From Warburgia ugandensis (Eukaryota; Streptophyta; Magnoliopsida; Canellales; Canellaceae), in contig CP141139.1 in NCBI GenBank assembly GCA_035236585.1, forward strand, positions 52,831,217-52,895,216: 64,000 nt of DNA. The letters are read 5' to 3'. The notes under the pieces are model-generated. The model had not been told where the DNA came from. It did not search any database and saw only the letters and a program-made list of their open reading frames with translations. Within the stretch, counting starts at the first letter, position 1; each line of letters starts with the position of its first letter. Positions 54,164 through 64,000 of this stretch are shown piece after piece. A program made the translations under genes and the position numbers.

Positions 54164-54683
54164 TGTGACACCCAGGTTTTTATAAACCTTTTTCCCAAAA
54201 TAATAATAATAATAATATGTTTTTAAGAAAAATAGATGGGATCCCTGAAAATGAAAACTCAAAATCTATAAATTTTGTGCAATGTTAAAAGAATTAACCG
54301 AAAACAAAAACCTCAGGGTCAACCACATTCCAAAACTGCAACAATAAATAAAATCAAATCTGAATACTCTAAGCATGCTTGGTTTAAAACCACGATAAAT
54401 ACACAAGCTAAGGAAAGACAATAATAAATCAAATAAAAAAGCCACTAGGTTCCATCCAAGATCACCACAACAACTACATCTATAATTAAACGTACACTAT
54501 ACAATGCTATGGGTCCAATCTATCCAAATATGCAAACATCCAAGTAAAGTCTCAAAGGTCTAATACAAGTCTAAGAGATGTACACTAATATGTCTCTGAA
54601 TACAAAAAGCGGATAGTCCTCAGATCCTGGCCCAAATCAATGCTACTCCACCTGCTTTCCTTTCTGGCTATAGTTATCTAAAT

Positions 54684-54715
54684 ATGAGGCATTGCAAAAC
54701 AAAGCAATGCCTCAT
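54684..54715 (-). other. LTR stem-loop, right copy
   Basis: ATGAGGCATTG and CAATGCCTCAT pair perfectly (11 bp). Relative to the left copy, two base pairs are changed on both strands of the stem. Confidence 0.85.
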
Positions 54716-56396
54716 CAAGCTATGCTTGTGTAGGTGATCACATTCAATTAAAGCTTAATAAAATCATGTGGCAAATCTCGTGTAATAATCATTTATAAGG
54801 CACGTCAAATAATCGAACGCTCATAATGGAGTAACATATAAAAACCATAAATCTTCACAAACAAATATCAAGTCGAATCATGATGGCATGCAAGGCACGA
54901 TAAAAGCACAAATGTGCGTCCATCAAAACAATAAGAGTCCATGTCAACAGAATAATATGCATGCAAGTCATGGTAAATAGGGCACTATATCAAAAACAAC
55001 CCTAAGAGTGTCCCACGACATTCAATCACCTATGATGACTGCTCATACCAACCCTAGGTCCCTCCCCTGCAACCTACATTAGCCCTTGGAGTCCCTCACG
55101 GCCTAGGCCCAGCTCGCCCCGATTCACCCCACGTATAAATCCACATGAGCATATAGAATAATAGTATGGGCTACTATGCTACAGTGGCAACCCTACCAGG
55201 ATCTGAACCACTATCGCTCGCCATCGACACCTAAACGGGAGACTTTCTCCGTCTCCATGGAGAGGAACGGACCTGTAGGGGCGACTACCCATGATACCAC
55301 CACCTATATACCTGACCCTGTACCACTCAAGGACGGTGTCTAATCATCATCATCACAAAGTCAGAGGGCGAGTGGCCAACCCTACACCCCTCCTAGCATA
55401 GTACCCATCGGGTGGAAGCACATGTCATAAATCAACAACAAGTCATAAATCATGGAAAGACTCCATAAAATAATCTCAATAAATACGATCAAAGCCCATG
55501 ATAAATATAGTACATCACGTGTAAAACATGGTTATTCGCAAAAATGGAATGTCATACTACCAGTAAAAAGTAGGAACACATTTATGTGATCATGAGAAGA
55601 CATAAAAGCACATGCCTCAATAACTTTAGAAAACAGATCATGGTTACTGAAACCATGAAGAAACTTCGAATGAAATCACCTACCTCGATAAATGTGGTAC
55701 TCTAATCAGGCACGTAAGCTATATCACGTAGTGCGCCGTGACGTACCCATCACATCGTAAGTCATTGATTACTTGATGTTCTCACATCTTAAATAAACAG
55801 TTCCAAGTAATAACCTCCCTAATCTAGTAGTTAATCCTAGACTAACGGCCTAGATCATCTAATTAACCCTCCATTAGGATTATCCTAAGCTAGATGTTTG
55901 TCTTCCTAACCTCTAGACCATCATATGTCATTTTCGATTTCAATCCTACTCATTTTCATCATGATCCATTAAATTTCTATTTCGCTTAGTTATTCACATG
56001 TATCTTTATGATTATGTGTCGATCCGATAGTCAAATCACTCTTTGGTCAACACATCCTATGACACGCGCTCAGATTGATGGTCAAGATCACTTTTCTTGG
56101 AAATTCAATGAGATCTACTCTCCTAATCCCCTAGATCATCCCATATTTGATGTATACCATCAAGGTCTAAGGCCTGATCATACATTGATCAACCTGATCT
56201 AGATTATCTAATAGTATTTAGTAGTTTAATTATTTAAAATATGCTCCAATCTAGGTTTTTATCTTGAATCTAGGTCCACATCATCTAGACGATCACAACG
56301 CCTCTTGCAAATCGCGATTTGGACCTCTGTAGCTCCAAAAATCACAATTTTTATGAATGAATGGCTCAGAAAGATCCAAAATTTAAGAGAAATCCA

Positions 56397-56560
56397 CGCC
56401 GCATGTGAGGTGCATGCGCTACGTGCATGTGCTGCTCACGCATGCACTATGAGCATGTGCTGTTCACATCCGCATGTACAGCTTGCATGTGCGCATGGGC
56501 AGCTCGTGTGTCGCGTTGCATGTCGCGCGCGTGGCCCACCATGTGTTTTGTGTGCATTCA
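56397..56560. repeat. CpG-rich alternating purine/pyrimidine block, right LTR
   Basis: Homologue of 48770-48925, with GCATGTGC, GCATGCGC and TCGCGCGCGTGG motifs. It has diverged considerably in detail from the left copy. Confidence 0.7.
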
Positions 56561-57528
56561 CCTTCCAAGCATTGCTCGCATGCACCGTCAAGCTGCTGTT
56601 GCTGGGTGCTGTCACCGAGAACAACGACTGGCTAGCCACCATCACCGGAGATGATGGCCAGACTCCGATCGCCACCAACGACTCTCAAGTGTCCAAATGG
56701 TGCAATTTTGCACCATTTTGCTGAGTTTTTTACATAGATCCCATTTTTAATCTCCCTTTCAACAAATTCTATCATTATCTCGCATTTTTGCACAATTTTC
56801 ATCACGTTATTAAAAGTCTTCCTCTTACTGTTATCTTAGTTTTTTGGCAGCCCTAGTTGTCCGATTACCATGAAAATTCATGAGTTTGTTCTTTGTGTTA
56901 CCACGCATAAGATGAATTGTCAGATCATCCATCTGAAATCGTTTCATTGGGTTATTTTTGCAAAAATATTAGATCCATGCAGTCATAAAAAAAAATGACA
57001 TTCCACGTTGTTTTTCGGCATTAAAAACGGTAAACTTAATGTAAGAAGGGGAAAATAGTGGAGGGTGGCTTACCTTGGTTAGGCCAACTAGAATGAGAGC
57101 TTCCCGTCCATTTGCACTTTGGAGGGGGCTATCCACGTTGTTGCTGGCGTTTGGCGTTGTCGCCGTCGTCAAATACACGGGAGTTGAGGGGGGAAAGGTT
57201 TTGGTCATGCAGGAAACAGGGCAGGCCTTTAAAGCCTCATTCGTGGGTTCCAGCACCCAGTCTGTGGACCCCACGCGTATTTACTATTTTACCACCCCCT
57301 GTTTGCCATTTAATTAAATACCATAATTAAAATAATTAGCCATTCTTCCTTTGGTCTCTGATTTTAGCATTCTTAGTGGCATTGGATTCCAATTTTCAAG
57401 TACATTCCAATTATTAAGGTTTTAACTCATGATTTAATCTCTAAAATTCTCAATTCCACAATTATCTCAATTTTTACAAATTTCCATAAATCACTCATTT
57501 TCAGAATTTAAAAATGGAGGATATTTCA

Positions 57529-57582
57529 TTTTAGGTTCTATGTTTAAAATATTGAGGACAATGTTTCTTTCAAGTTGGGGGG
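57529..57582 (+). other. End of element 2 interior, with polypurine tract
   Basis: TTTTAGG...GAGGACAATG matches element 1 just before its PPT. AAGTTGGGGGG (57572-57582) is the PPT. Confidence 0.7.
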
Positions 57583-59976
57583 TAGAATTCTATCAAATTT
57601 TAGTTTTTTTATTAGTTTTTTCACTTAATTTCAAAAAAATTGAAAATTTTAAGTCAATTCCTCCATTATGATGACAATTCAATTTTCTGAAGTATAGTCT
57701 AGATAAGTTTAGCTTATTAATGGAATTGAACATGATTAATTCATCATTTTACTCATTTTCTAAAGTATTACATGAAAGCAAAGTCTCAAATTACATCTGT
57801 ACACACAGTTGCATATACATAGTCTAAATTGATAAGTAAACTTAGAGTTCTTGAAGAAATTTAGTGGTGACCTATAACCTAAGTGAGTTTTAGAGCCTTT
57901 CATTCTTTTTTAGAGGTTATAAATATTCCTAATTTTCTTCAACATGCTTAAAGAAATTTTTATCCCACCAATTTTTAAATTTGGCTAATTAACTAAATTA
58001 TTAGAATATTACCTTTAAAATTTTGGAAGTTCATTGAATCTAATAGATTATAAAGGATTTAGGCCACCATTTTTTGTTAACATAGAGATGTAAAGCCTAC
58101 CCATGAATATTTTTACCATTAGTTAGCTAATTTGAGACTTTTATATAAGCCTTTTCTTTTGTCACCCAAACTACCTTTACCCATATTAACCTTGTATAAA
58201 ATATTCATTACCTATTATCTTCAAAAGATAAGTTAGAGATGAATGAAGAAATATCTTTAATTGCAATGAAAGTAGAAAAGTGATTATGAAGAAAAGAAAT
58301 GTTCTTTAAAGAGATTCAAAAGCATGAAAAGAAAAAAAGTTTAAAGAATGCAAAAAAATGAAAAAAAGAAATATTCACTTCATTAATAGTAAAGAAGAAT
58401 TATCAACTTTAGTAGAAAACCTCTACTTATTTTTGAAGAAACTTTGAATACCCTTTATCCCCTTTCTTTTGTACCCCATCCTAAGCCTACATTTCGTCCT
58501 AGTTAAAGACTTATTAATTGTAAGATAAATATAGTCTTGATGTGGAAATGAATGAATAGGATTTACAGAGTAGTATTTCTAAATATTCAAAGGTAATGAA
58601 ATCCATTCTAAAGGGATCAAACATAAATTCCTTAGTAACTCTAGTTCCTTCATGAACATATGTTAGATAAATTTGTTTTTATTTACTCTGCTCACATATT
58701 TAAAAGAGAGATATGATTTGAACCTTTATCTGAGAGATTTTATTTCTGAGTGTATGTCATTAGTGAGGATTAACATCAAAACATATTTTAGATGGAGTTC
58801 AAAAGTTAGAAGTCCACTTAGAGATAAAGCTTATACTATATGTAGACTATACACACACACACACTCTGAGATCTGAGCTCAAATGGAATGTTTTTAGCAT
58901 ATGAGTAAGGTTTTGAATTCTTCATTCATTTTTGTTAGTATGCTAAAGTTGATAGATTTATTAAAGATAATTTTCTGAGAAAAAAGTGGAATTGACTTGA
59001 AAATAAAATTTTGTAATGCTGTAATTTGGTTTTTCGCATGTTTTGCTACGAACTAGAAACATGCTAGTTGGGGCTATATTAAGTGTTCAATTTTGACCAA
59101 AATATCCTTAATCGAGCATCTAATCAGATCATCTAAGTAATCAAATTTGAAAATTTTCATTTTTGCTCTAATTAACCATCCAACTATTGATTTGCAAAAT
59201 TTATGGTCAGATGATCGTCATAGCTAATCAGAGGTGTAATGAACGGTTTAGACGATTCTAATTTGATCATGTGTGTTGCAGATCAGTCAAATAAAAATTG
59301 GATGATCCAGATCAACTTGAATGAATTAGATCAAGAAAGAGGAAACTTCCTAGAAAAAGAGAAAATTGAAGATAATCAGAACATTAATTGCAAAAATATA
59401 GATAAGTGAGAAAGATATTGAATTTGAAGCAAACACAAACTCTCTTGGAAAGATTATATAAAGCAGAAGCGAGGAACACGGGTAAGAGGTTAGGCATCAT
59501 GGGTGGATCTCTCCCTCTCCCACTCTCCCCCTTCTCTCTTTCTCTTAGCTCTCCTCTCCGCTTTCTTTTTCTCTTGGTCTCTCTATCTCTCTCTACTTCT
59601 CCCTTTTATTTATATCCCAGTTAACCAGCTCTCTCTCTCTCTGGAAAACTCGAACTGCAAACAAAAGAAGGAAGTCAATCTCTATCTTTCACCAACCCCC
59701 TCTCTTCTCCCTTCTCTCCTTCTCTGTGTCACTGTTCCCTTCCCTAGTTCTCCATCTCTCTCTCTCTCTCACTTACCCCGTTGCTGCACCCCATGTCACT
59801 GCTCTTTTGCTCTCTCATCGTTCCCACCACACGGCAATCACCACCCGACGTAGCGCTTCTTTGCCTTCTTCCCTCTTTGTATCTCGCACGAAGATAGTAG
59901 CACTAGCATCTCCCTATATCTCTGTCTTCTTAAGCCCACATAGCACCAATCAACAGCCTTTTTTCACTTGCCTATG

Positions 59977-60049
<73 letters not shown>

Positions 60050-60967
60050 ATGTTTCTCCCAGCATCCCTCTTTCTTCTCCATGTTCACTATTCAACCCAG
60101 ATGAGAAAACCTAACACGGGTTTTCTCTATTTTTCTTTTCCTCCTCCTCTTCTTCCCTCCAGCTCCTCTCTTTTCCCCCTTTCTTCACCATTATCTTCCC
60201 CTTCTTCGTCAAGATTTTCTCTGTTTTCTCTTAGAATAAAAAAAATGGGAATTTTTTATTTTTACCCTTTGCCCTTTAAATAAAATTCCTTATGTGTCCT
60301 TATTTTAATTCCATCTATGTCTCTATTCCTATTCTAGTTTTCTTTATCCCTATTCTGTCTATCCAGGAATAGTATAATCCAAATCTATTTTGATTAAGCT
60401 TAACCTAATCAACAGTCAGGCTTAGCAAACAGATCTCTTCAATTCCTGATCTTGTTCATATCAGATTTCAAATTCCTCTTTAGATCTTATTCTTAAGACA
60501 TTCTTAGCTTATCCATTGCTTCTAATCTTCAATCTGAAATCCAAAAATTGATTTAAGCTGTCCAAAACCCAAAATCACTCTTAATCCCAAATCTTCCAAA
60601 TTTTGAAGAATCTACTCAATCAGCCATCGGATCTTTAATCTAAAGTACTAATGAGATATTGATTAAGGACGATCAATGTTTTTTATATCAGATTTGAAGA
60701 ATTTTTCATAATTAAGCTAAGGAAGTAGATTTTATTTGATTTCTAGTTAATTTTTTATCTTTTTGAATTTGGATTTTTGTAATTTTTATTAGATAAATAT
60801 ATTTTAGTTTATAATTCATTGTTAGTTAATTTTTGTCATTTATTTTGATTTTAGACAATTAAATGTTATTAAACTCTATCTTTTTAAGTCAAGTCCCTGT
60901 GGGATTGACCCATATTTGCATTAGCTATACTACAATAGCTTGTCCACTTGGGATAAAATAATCAACA
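57583..60967 (+). mobile_element. 3' LTR of element 2
   Basis: 3385 bp. It starts TAGAATTC (the usual TG appears mutated) after the PPT and ends AATAATCAACA. It has the TATATAAAG box at 59455-59463, a pyrimidine-rich leader and a CT microsatellite at 59983-60046. No gene is present. Confidence 0.75.
59983..60046 (+). repeat. (CT)32 microsatellite, element 2 3' LTR
   Basis: 64 bases of CT. The matching site in the 5' LTR (42782-42800) has 19 bases. Confidence 0.95.
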
Positions 60968-61149
60968 TACCTACATACAAGGATCTTCAACCATCTCTTA
61001 AACATACATCATCTAGGGTATTGATTTCATTGTAGTACATATGTACATGTAAGAGGTCTTCCACTCTTAAGAACCCAACAAAATAGGGGCCCTCCTCCGT
61101 CACCTCTGATATGTTTTAAAGTCACATCTGGGATGATGATCATCATCAT
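60968..61149. other. Short unassigned stretch after element 2
   Basis: Nothing recognisable. On the minus strand it may be the untranslated tail of the chromovirus fragment that follows. Confidence 0.4.
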
Positions 61150-62260
61150 GGTCACCTCGTGGTGAAGGTGGGACTATTGGTGTTGTAAACTGTCAATAGT
61201 AATCCAAAAGGTTGGGATTTAAGCGCTAAAACTCATACTCTGTGATACAAGTACAATAAGACGCAAGCTTATGCTTTCACTTGACAAGGAATTTTTGACA
61301 CCCCCCTTATCTAGTGGACACTATCTAATCATCAAGTATGTCCTCTACCTACTCTTTTGCAAGATGAACCTATGGCTGCAAAGGTAATGGCTGCATGAGT
61401 GTGGCATGGGACCAAGGGCTTTGGATGGGCTACTTGGGATCAATGCTTGGGTCAAGGTTAAGTTCAAGACTAGGATCAATGGCGGGTGATGAAAAAGAAC
61501 TAGATCCTTCACATTAAATGTTGAACTAATTCCCCAATCATGAGGAAGATCTAAGATATAAGCATTCTCCTGTACCCTCTTCAGTACTCAAAAGGACTGT
61601 GAGCCTATAATTTCTGAGTGACTCCTTATAAAAATTGCTTAGGTCTCATGTGAACCATGACATGATTACTTGGTTAAAATTCCTTACATCGCCTATGCAA
61701 GTCAGTAGGAAACTTATATCTCTTGTTACTTAAATTAATCTTTTGTATTATCTCATAATGCAAAACATATATGTGTTGTACAAAGGAATGGGCTGACTTA
61801 GATGACCTATGTGATGCAAACATGGGTATGAGATCTACAGGCATCCTAAGCTTGTACTTGACAACAACCTCAAAGGGACTCAAACCAGTTGTCCTATTAA
61901 CATAATTATTATATGCATATTTAGCAACTAGTAAAATGGTGTCCCAACTCCAAATGTGCACACCCACTAAGCACCTTAACAAATTTCCTAAGCTTCAATT
62001 CAAAACTTTTGTCTAACTATCCATCTATGTGTGATAAGCATAGGAGAATTGAAGCCTAGTGCCCATCATATGCCATAGTATCTTTCAAAAGTAGATAACA
62101 AACTTCATATCTCTGTCATACATTATAGACTTTGGTAACCCATGTAACTAGACATGTCAGCAATCTTAAAATAAGGAATGAAGTAGGCCTTTTTTAGAAA
62201 AATGGTCCACAATGACAAATATGGAATCGTGCTTCCTGATAGCATTGGGTTTCTATGATA
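61150..62260 (-). pseudogene. Chromovirus integrase and chromodomain remnant
   Basis: Minus strand, from 62260 down. The integrase core starts SIFVIVDHFSKKAYFIP, then DRDMKF, then WHMMGT. It continues in an open piece (61674-61982) with LLVAKYAYNNYVNRTTGLSP and INLSNKRYKF. Next come NVMVHMRPKQF, ENAYILDLPHDWGISSTF and NVKDLVLFH (about 61480-61660). A chromodomain remnant lies at 61190-61345 (DILDD, IVSTR, GGCQKFLVK, then CITEYEF, RLNPNLLDYY). Chromodomains in these elements are thought to guide integration to marked chromatin. Stops and frameshifts occur throughout. RT and RNase H are absent upstream. Confidence 0.8.
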
Positions 62261-63739
62261 ATATGTTGTTATATGCTTCATTCTTAAGTTGAAAACCATA
62301 ATTACAAAAGTTAATAAAGGTAGATCGACAAATTCTTATATCGTTGATTGTTGATCTACCCTCCAACATCTAGATCTGAGTCCCTAACAACTGTTACACA
62401 TCAATCAATGGTTGAAAGCTCATATCTGAGACTCCACATTATAGTTTTTATGCATTAGATTAAATCTTAAGCACTAGACGGTAAAAAAGATGTGAATACA
62501 ACCATCAACAACAATTTTTTATACTTTAACCATAGTTCAGACTGTCCAAATATGGATCAAATAATTGATCAATGGTTAGAGTTATTGATCCACAAAATTA
62601 ACAGTTTATTACAACGTGGATTAGTGGTTCCAACTATGCACTTGATGTTCTAGATCATTGATCAGCAACCAATAGTGCAAATCTGAAATTCTAGCAACCA
62701 GTGGATGCTTAAACTACTAAAAAATCATATCACAAAACTAAAAGGGTAAGATTGAGAAATTTTGATAGCTGATTTGTAACAAATTATAGGAAATTTGATG
62801 GTTCCACATTTATTAGATGATCAGGATCATTAGATCATAGTTAGAATGATAATTTGAGTAATATGAATGTCAATGTAAATTTGAGAATTTTATTTAAAGT
62901 ATAATTTATGTGCTATTTAGATTGAAGCATGGGTTACAGTTTAGAAATTAGATTAGTGGGAGATTTGGATATATACAGGTGAGAAAAAGCTAGTAGAATT
63001 GATAAATTCATCACACAACATAAATAGTTTTAAGATTACCAAGTTTTTAGAAAAGAAGATTTCAAAATACTATGTGGTGAAAGGAATTTCAATTGGTTAA
63101 ATACCACTAGATGTAGTTATTAGTTGATCATGAGGTTTACAACATTCAATTCTAGCATGATAATATGCAAGTGAATCATCGTTAATTGAAAACCCCCAAA
63201 TAGCATTGAATATCTTATTTAAGGTTGATGTATGATCTTGGTTCAATCCACGATGTGGAATAGTTTTTTAAATTTTGGAATTTGTTGCATAATCATATTT
63301 GATGCATGAACTATATTATAATGAATGAATTGCATTTGTATACATGATCTATGTTTGCATTTGATTGAGAAGGGTAGCCGATGAGGGTGGGTGCGGTAAG
63401 GCACTGCAGGCTTCTAGGTGCCCAAGATTTCCCACTAAATGAGATTTTTATACTACATCAAAGTAATTTACAAATGTATGTTGATAAATTTTATGCTTAA
63501 TAAGGCAAGATTTGAGTTTTAAAAAAGAAAAGAGACATTAAGTGTGTCAATTTTGGTATGATATGATGTTTTGAAAACTCAAGTTTTGATGTGAGTTTCA
63601 AATGATGCATGAATAGTATTTTATGCATAATATGGATTTATGATCCACAATTTGGTTTCACAAATGATCTATACATAACAAATGACTCATATTGGGTACA
63701 GAGGTGCTCAAGATTTTATATTTTAGACAAGCAAATAGA
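62261..63739 (+). mobile_element. 3' untranslated part of a Ty3/gypsy element (plus strand)
   Basis: No coding signature. A block near 63370-63415 (GTAGCCGATGAGGGTGGGTG, GGCACTGCAGGCTTCTA) matches the pre-PPT region of the nested element in its sense (GTAGCTGATGAGGGCGG near 50540). It leads into a PPT and LTR start. The upstream boundary with the minus-strand integrase fragment is unclear. Confidence 0.5.
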
Positions 63740-63756
63740 GATGGGCCTGGTGGGAG
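63740..63756 (+). other. Polypurine tract
   Basis: GATGGGCCTGGTGGGAG immediately precedes a TG LTR start. Confidence 0.6.
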
Positions 63757-64000
63757 TGTAATAACTCAATTTTTATAATGAAATATTTATTTTTGCAAAG
63801 GTTAACCAACATAAGTAGGTTAGTTCGATTAGTTACCAAGTAGGTATAAACACCTTTGGTCTAGAGTTTAAGTCACTATATTGGCACATTTTTTACTTTT
63901 TGGAATGAATTTCAAATAAAAGTCAACAAATGTCCAGGAAAGGATGTTTCCACTTAATTGGAATCATAAGGAAATCAAAATGAATCTATGATTGGTAAGA
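63757..64000 (+). mobile_element. Start of a Ty3/gypsy LTR running off the window
   Basis: TGTAATAACTCAATTTTTAT resembles the start of the 9529 LTR (TGTTACAACCCCAATTTTTA). Only 244 bases are inside the window. Confidence 0.6.

Larger units (their letters stand above)
46592..57528 (-). mobile_element. Nested Ty3/gypsy LTR retrotransposon (minus strand)
   Basis: Two direct LTRs (46592-49850, 3259 bp; 54164-57528, 3365 bp) flank a 4.3-kb interior. Termini are TGTGACAC at the left and ATTACA or ATTTCA at the right, with flanks ATTTA and TTTTA (4 of 5 match). On the minus strand the PBS follows the 54164 end and the PPT precedes the 49850 end. Element 1 carries the empty site (CATTATTTAGG), which supports insertion into element 2. 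The interior holds decayed Gag knuckle, protease and RT, with no RNase H or integrase recognised. In one 118-base stretch I count about nine LTR differences, so it is not recent. Confidence 0.85.
54164..57528 (-). mobile_element. 5' LTR (element sense) of the nested gypsy element
   Basis: Counterpart of 46592-49850 with the same stem-loop (54684-54715) and GC-rich block (56397-56560). The 139-codon frame at 56305-56724 lies over that block and has no family signature. Confidence 0.85.
41893..60967 (+). mobile_element. Tat/TR-GAG-like element 2, split by a nested element
   Basis: Order: truncated 5' LTR (41893-43707), PBS (43714-43731), leader, gag-like pseudogene, interruption 46592-57528, remaining 54 internal bases with the PPT, and 3' LTR (57583-60967). 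Without the insertion the internal region is about 2.9 kb, as in element 1, and again has no pol. Confidence 0.75.

Noticed and set aside
56305-56724. 139-codon Cys/Ala/His-rich frame
   Set aside because: It lies in the CpG-rich LTR block. The homologous left LTR has a different frame, and both strands are open.

Overview
This window looks like a stretch of a large, repeat-rich flowering-plant nuclear genome. It is AT-rich and holds layered LTR retrotransposons, one plant RTE-type LINE, one Au-like SINE and long (CT)n tracts. The only intact cellular gene I can support is a UDP-glucose 6-dehydrogenase gene (UGD). Its 480-codon uninterrupted reading frame sits behind a probable 2.1 kb leader intron. 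A MITE-like repeat with GTGGGCCCAC-type ends in the UGD promoter recalls repeats I associate with magnoliids, but that lineage guess is weak. No virus, organelle insertion, rRNA, tRNA or CRISPR was seen.

Layout. 1-2325: 5' end of a decayed Ty1/copia element (LTR end, primer-binding site, Gag remnant). 2326-5758: leader and internal part of a minus-strand Tat/TR-GAG-like element, split by a 2443-bp solo LTR (2505-4947) with a perfect 5-bp target-site duplication. 5759-15765: two LTRs of that family joined head to head (left arm minus, right arm plus). The right arm is split by a 5.3-kb solo-LTR-like insertion (9529-14872). 15766-17094: unassigned repetitive DNA with a 275-276-bp tandem duplication. 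17095-25016: plus-strand Tat/TR-GAG-like element 1, which has a 5'-truncated LTR, PBS, leader, broken gag-like gene, PPT and 3' LTR, and no pol. 25017-26262: Ty3/gypsy integrase remnant.

26263-35500 is the gene island. It holds the MITE-like repeat, the UGD promoter, leader exon, leader intron with a fold-back repeat, CDS and 3' UTR, then plain intergenic DNA with short duplications. 35518-38635: RTE-clade LINE with 69-bp in-frame repeats at its front, followed by an Au-like SINE (38785-38972) with a perfect 15-bp duplication.

41055-41733: copia-type LTR on the minus strand with PBS on one side and PPT on the other. 41893-60967: Tat/TR-GAG-like element 2, interrupted by a complete-outline minus-strand Ty3/gypsy element (46592-57528; two LTRs, PBS, PPT, eroded gag-pol without a visible RNase H or integrase). 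Element 1 supplies the uninterrupted version of that insertion site. 61150-62260: minus-strand chromovirus integrase plus chromodomain remnant. 62261-64000: 3' end of another Ty3/gypsy element whose LTR runs off the window.

The most interesting signals are in the repeats. A leader hairpin is conserved in three Tat/TR-GAG-like copies. An LTR stem-loop is present in four LTRs and shows compensatory base-pair changes between the two LTRs of one element. The pol-less family carries a gag-like protein that ends in a duplicated module of about 41 residues. An array of self-complementary units lies inside the 5.3-kb LTR.
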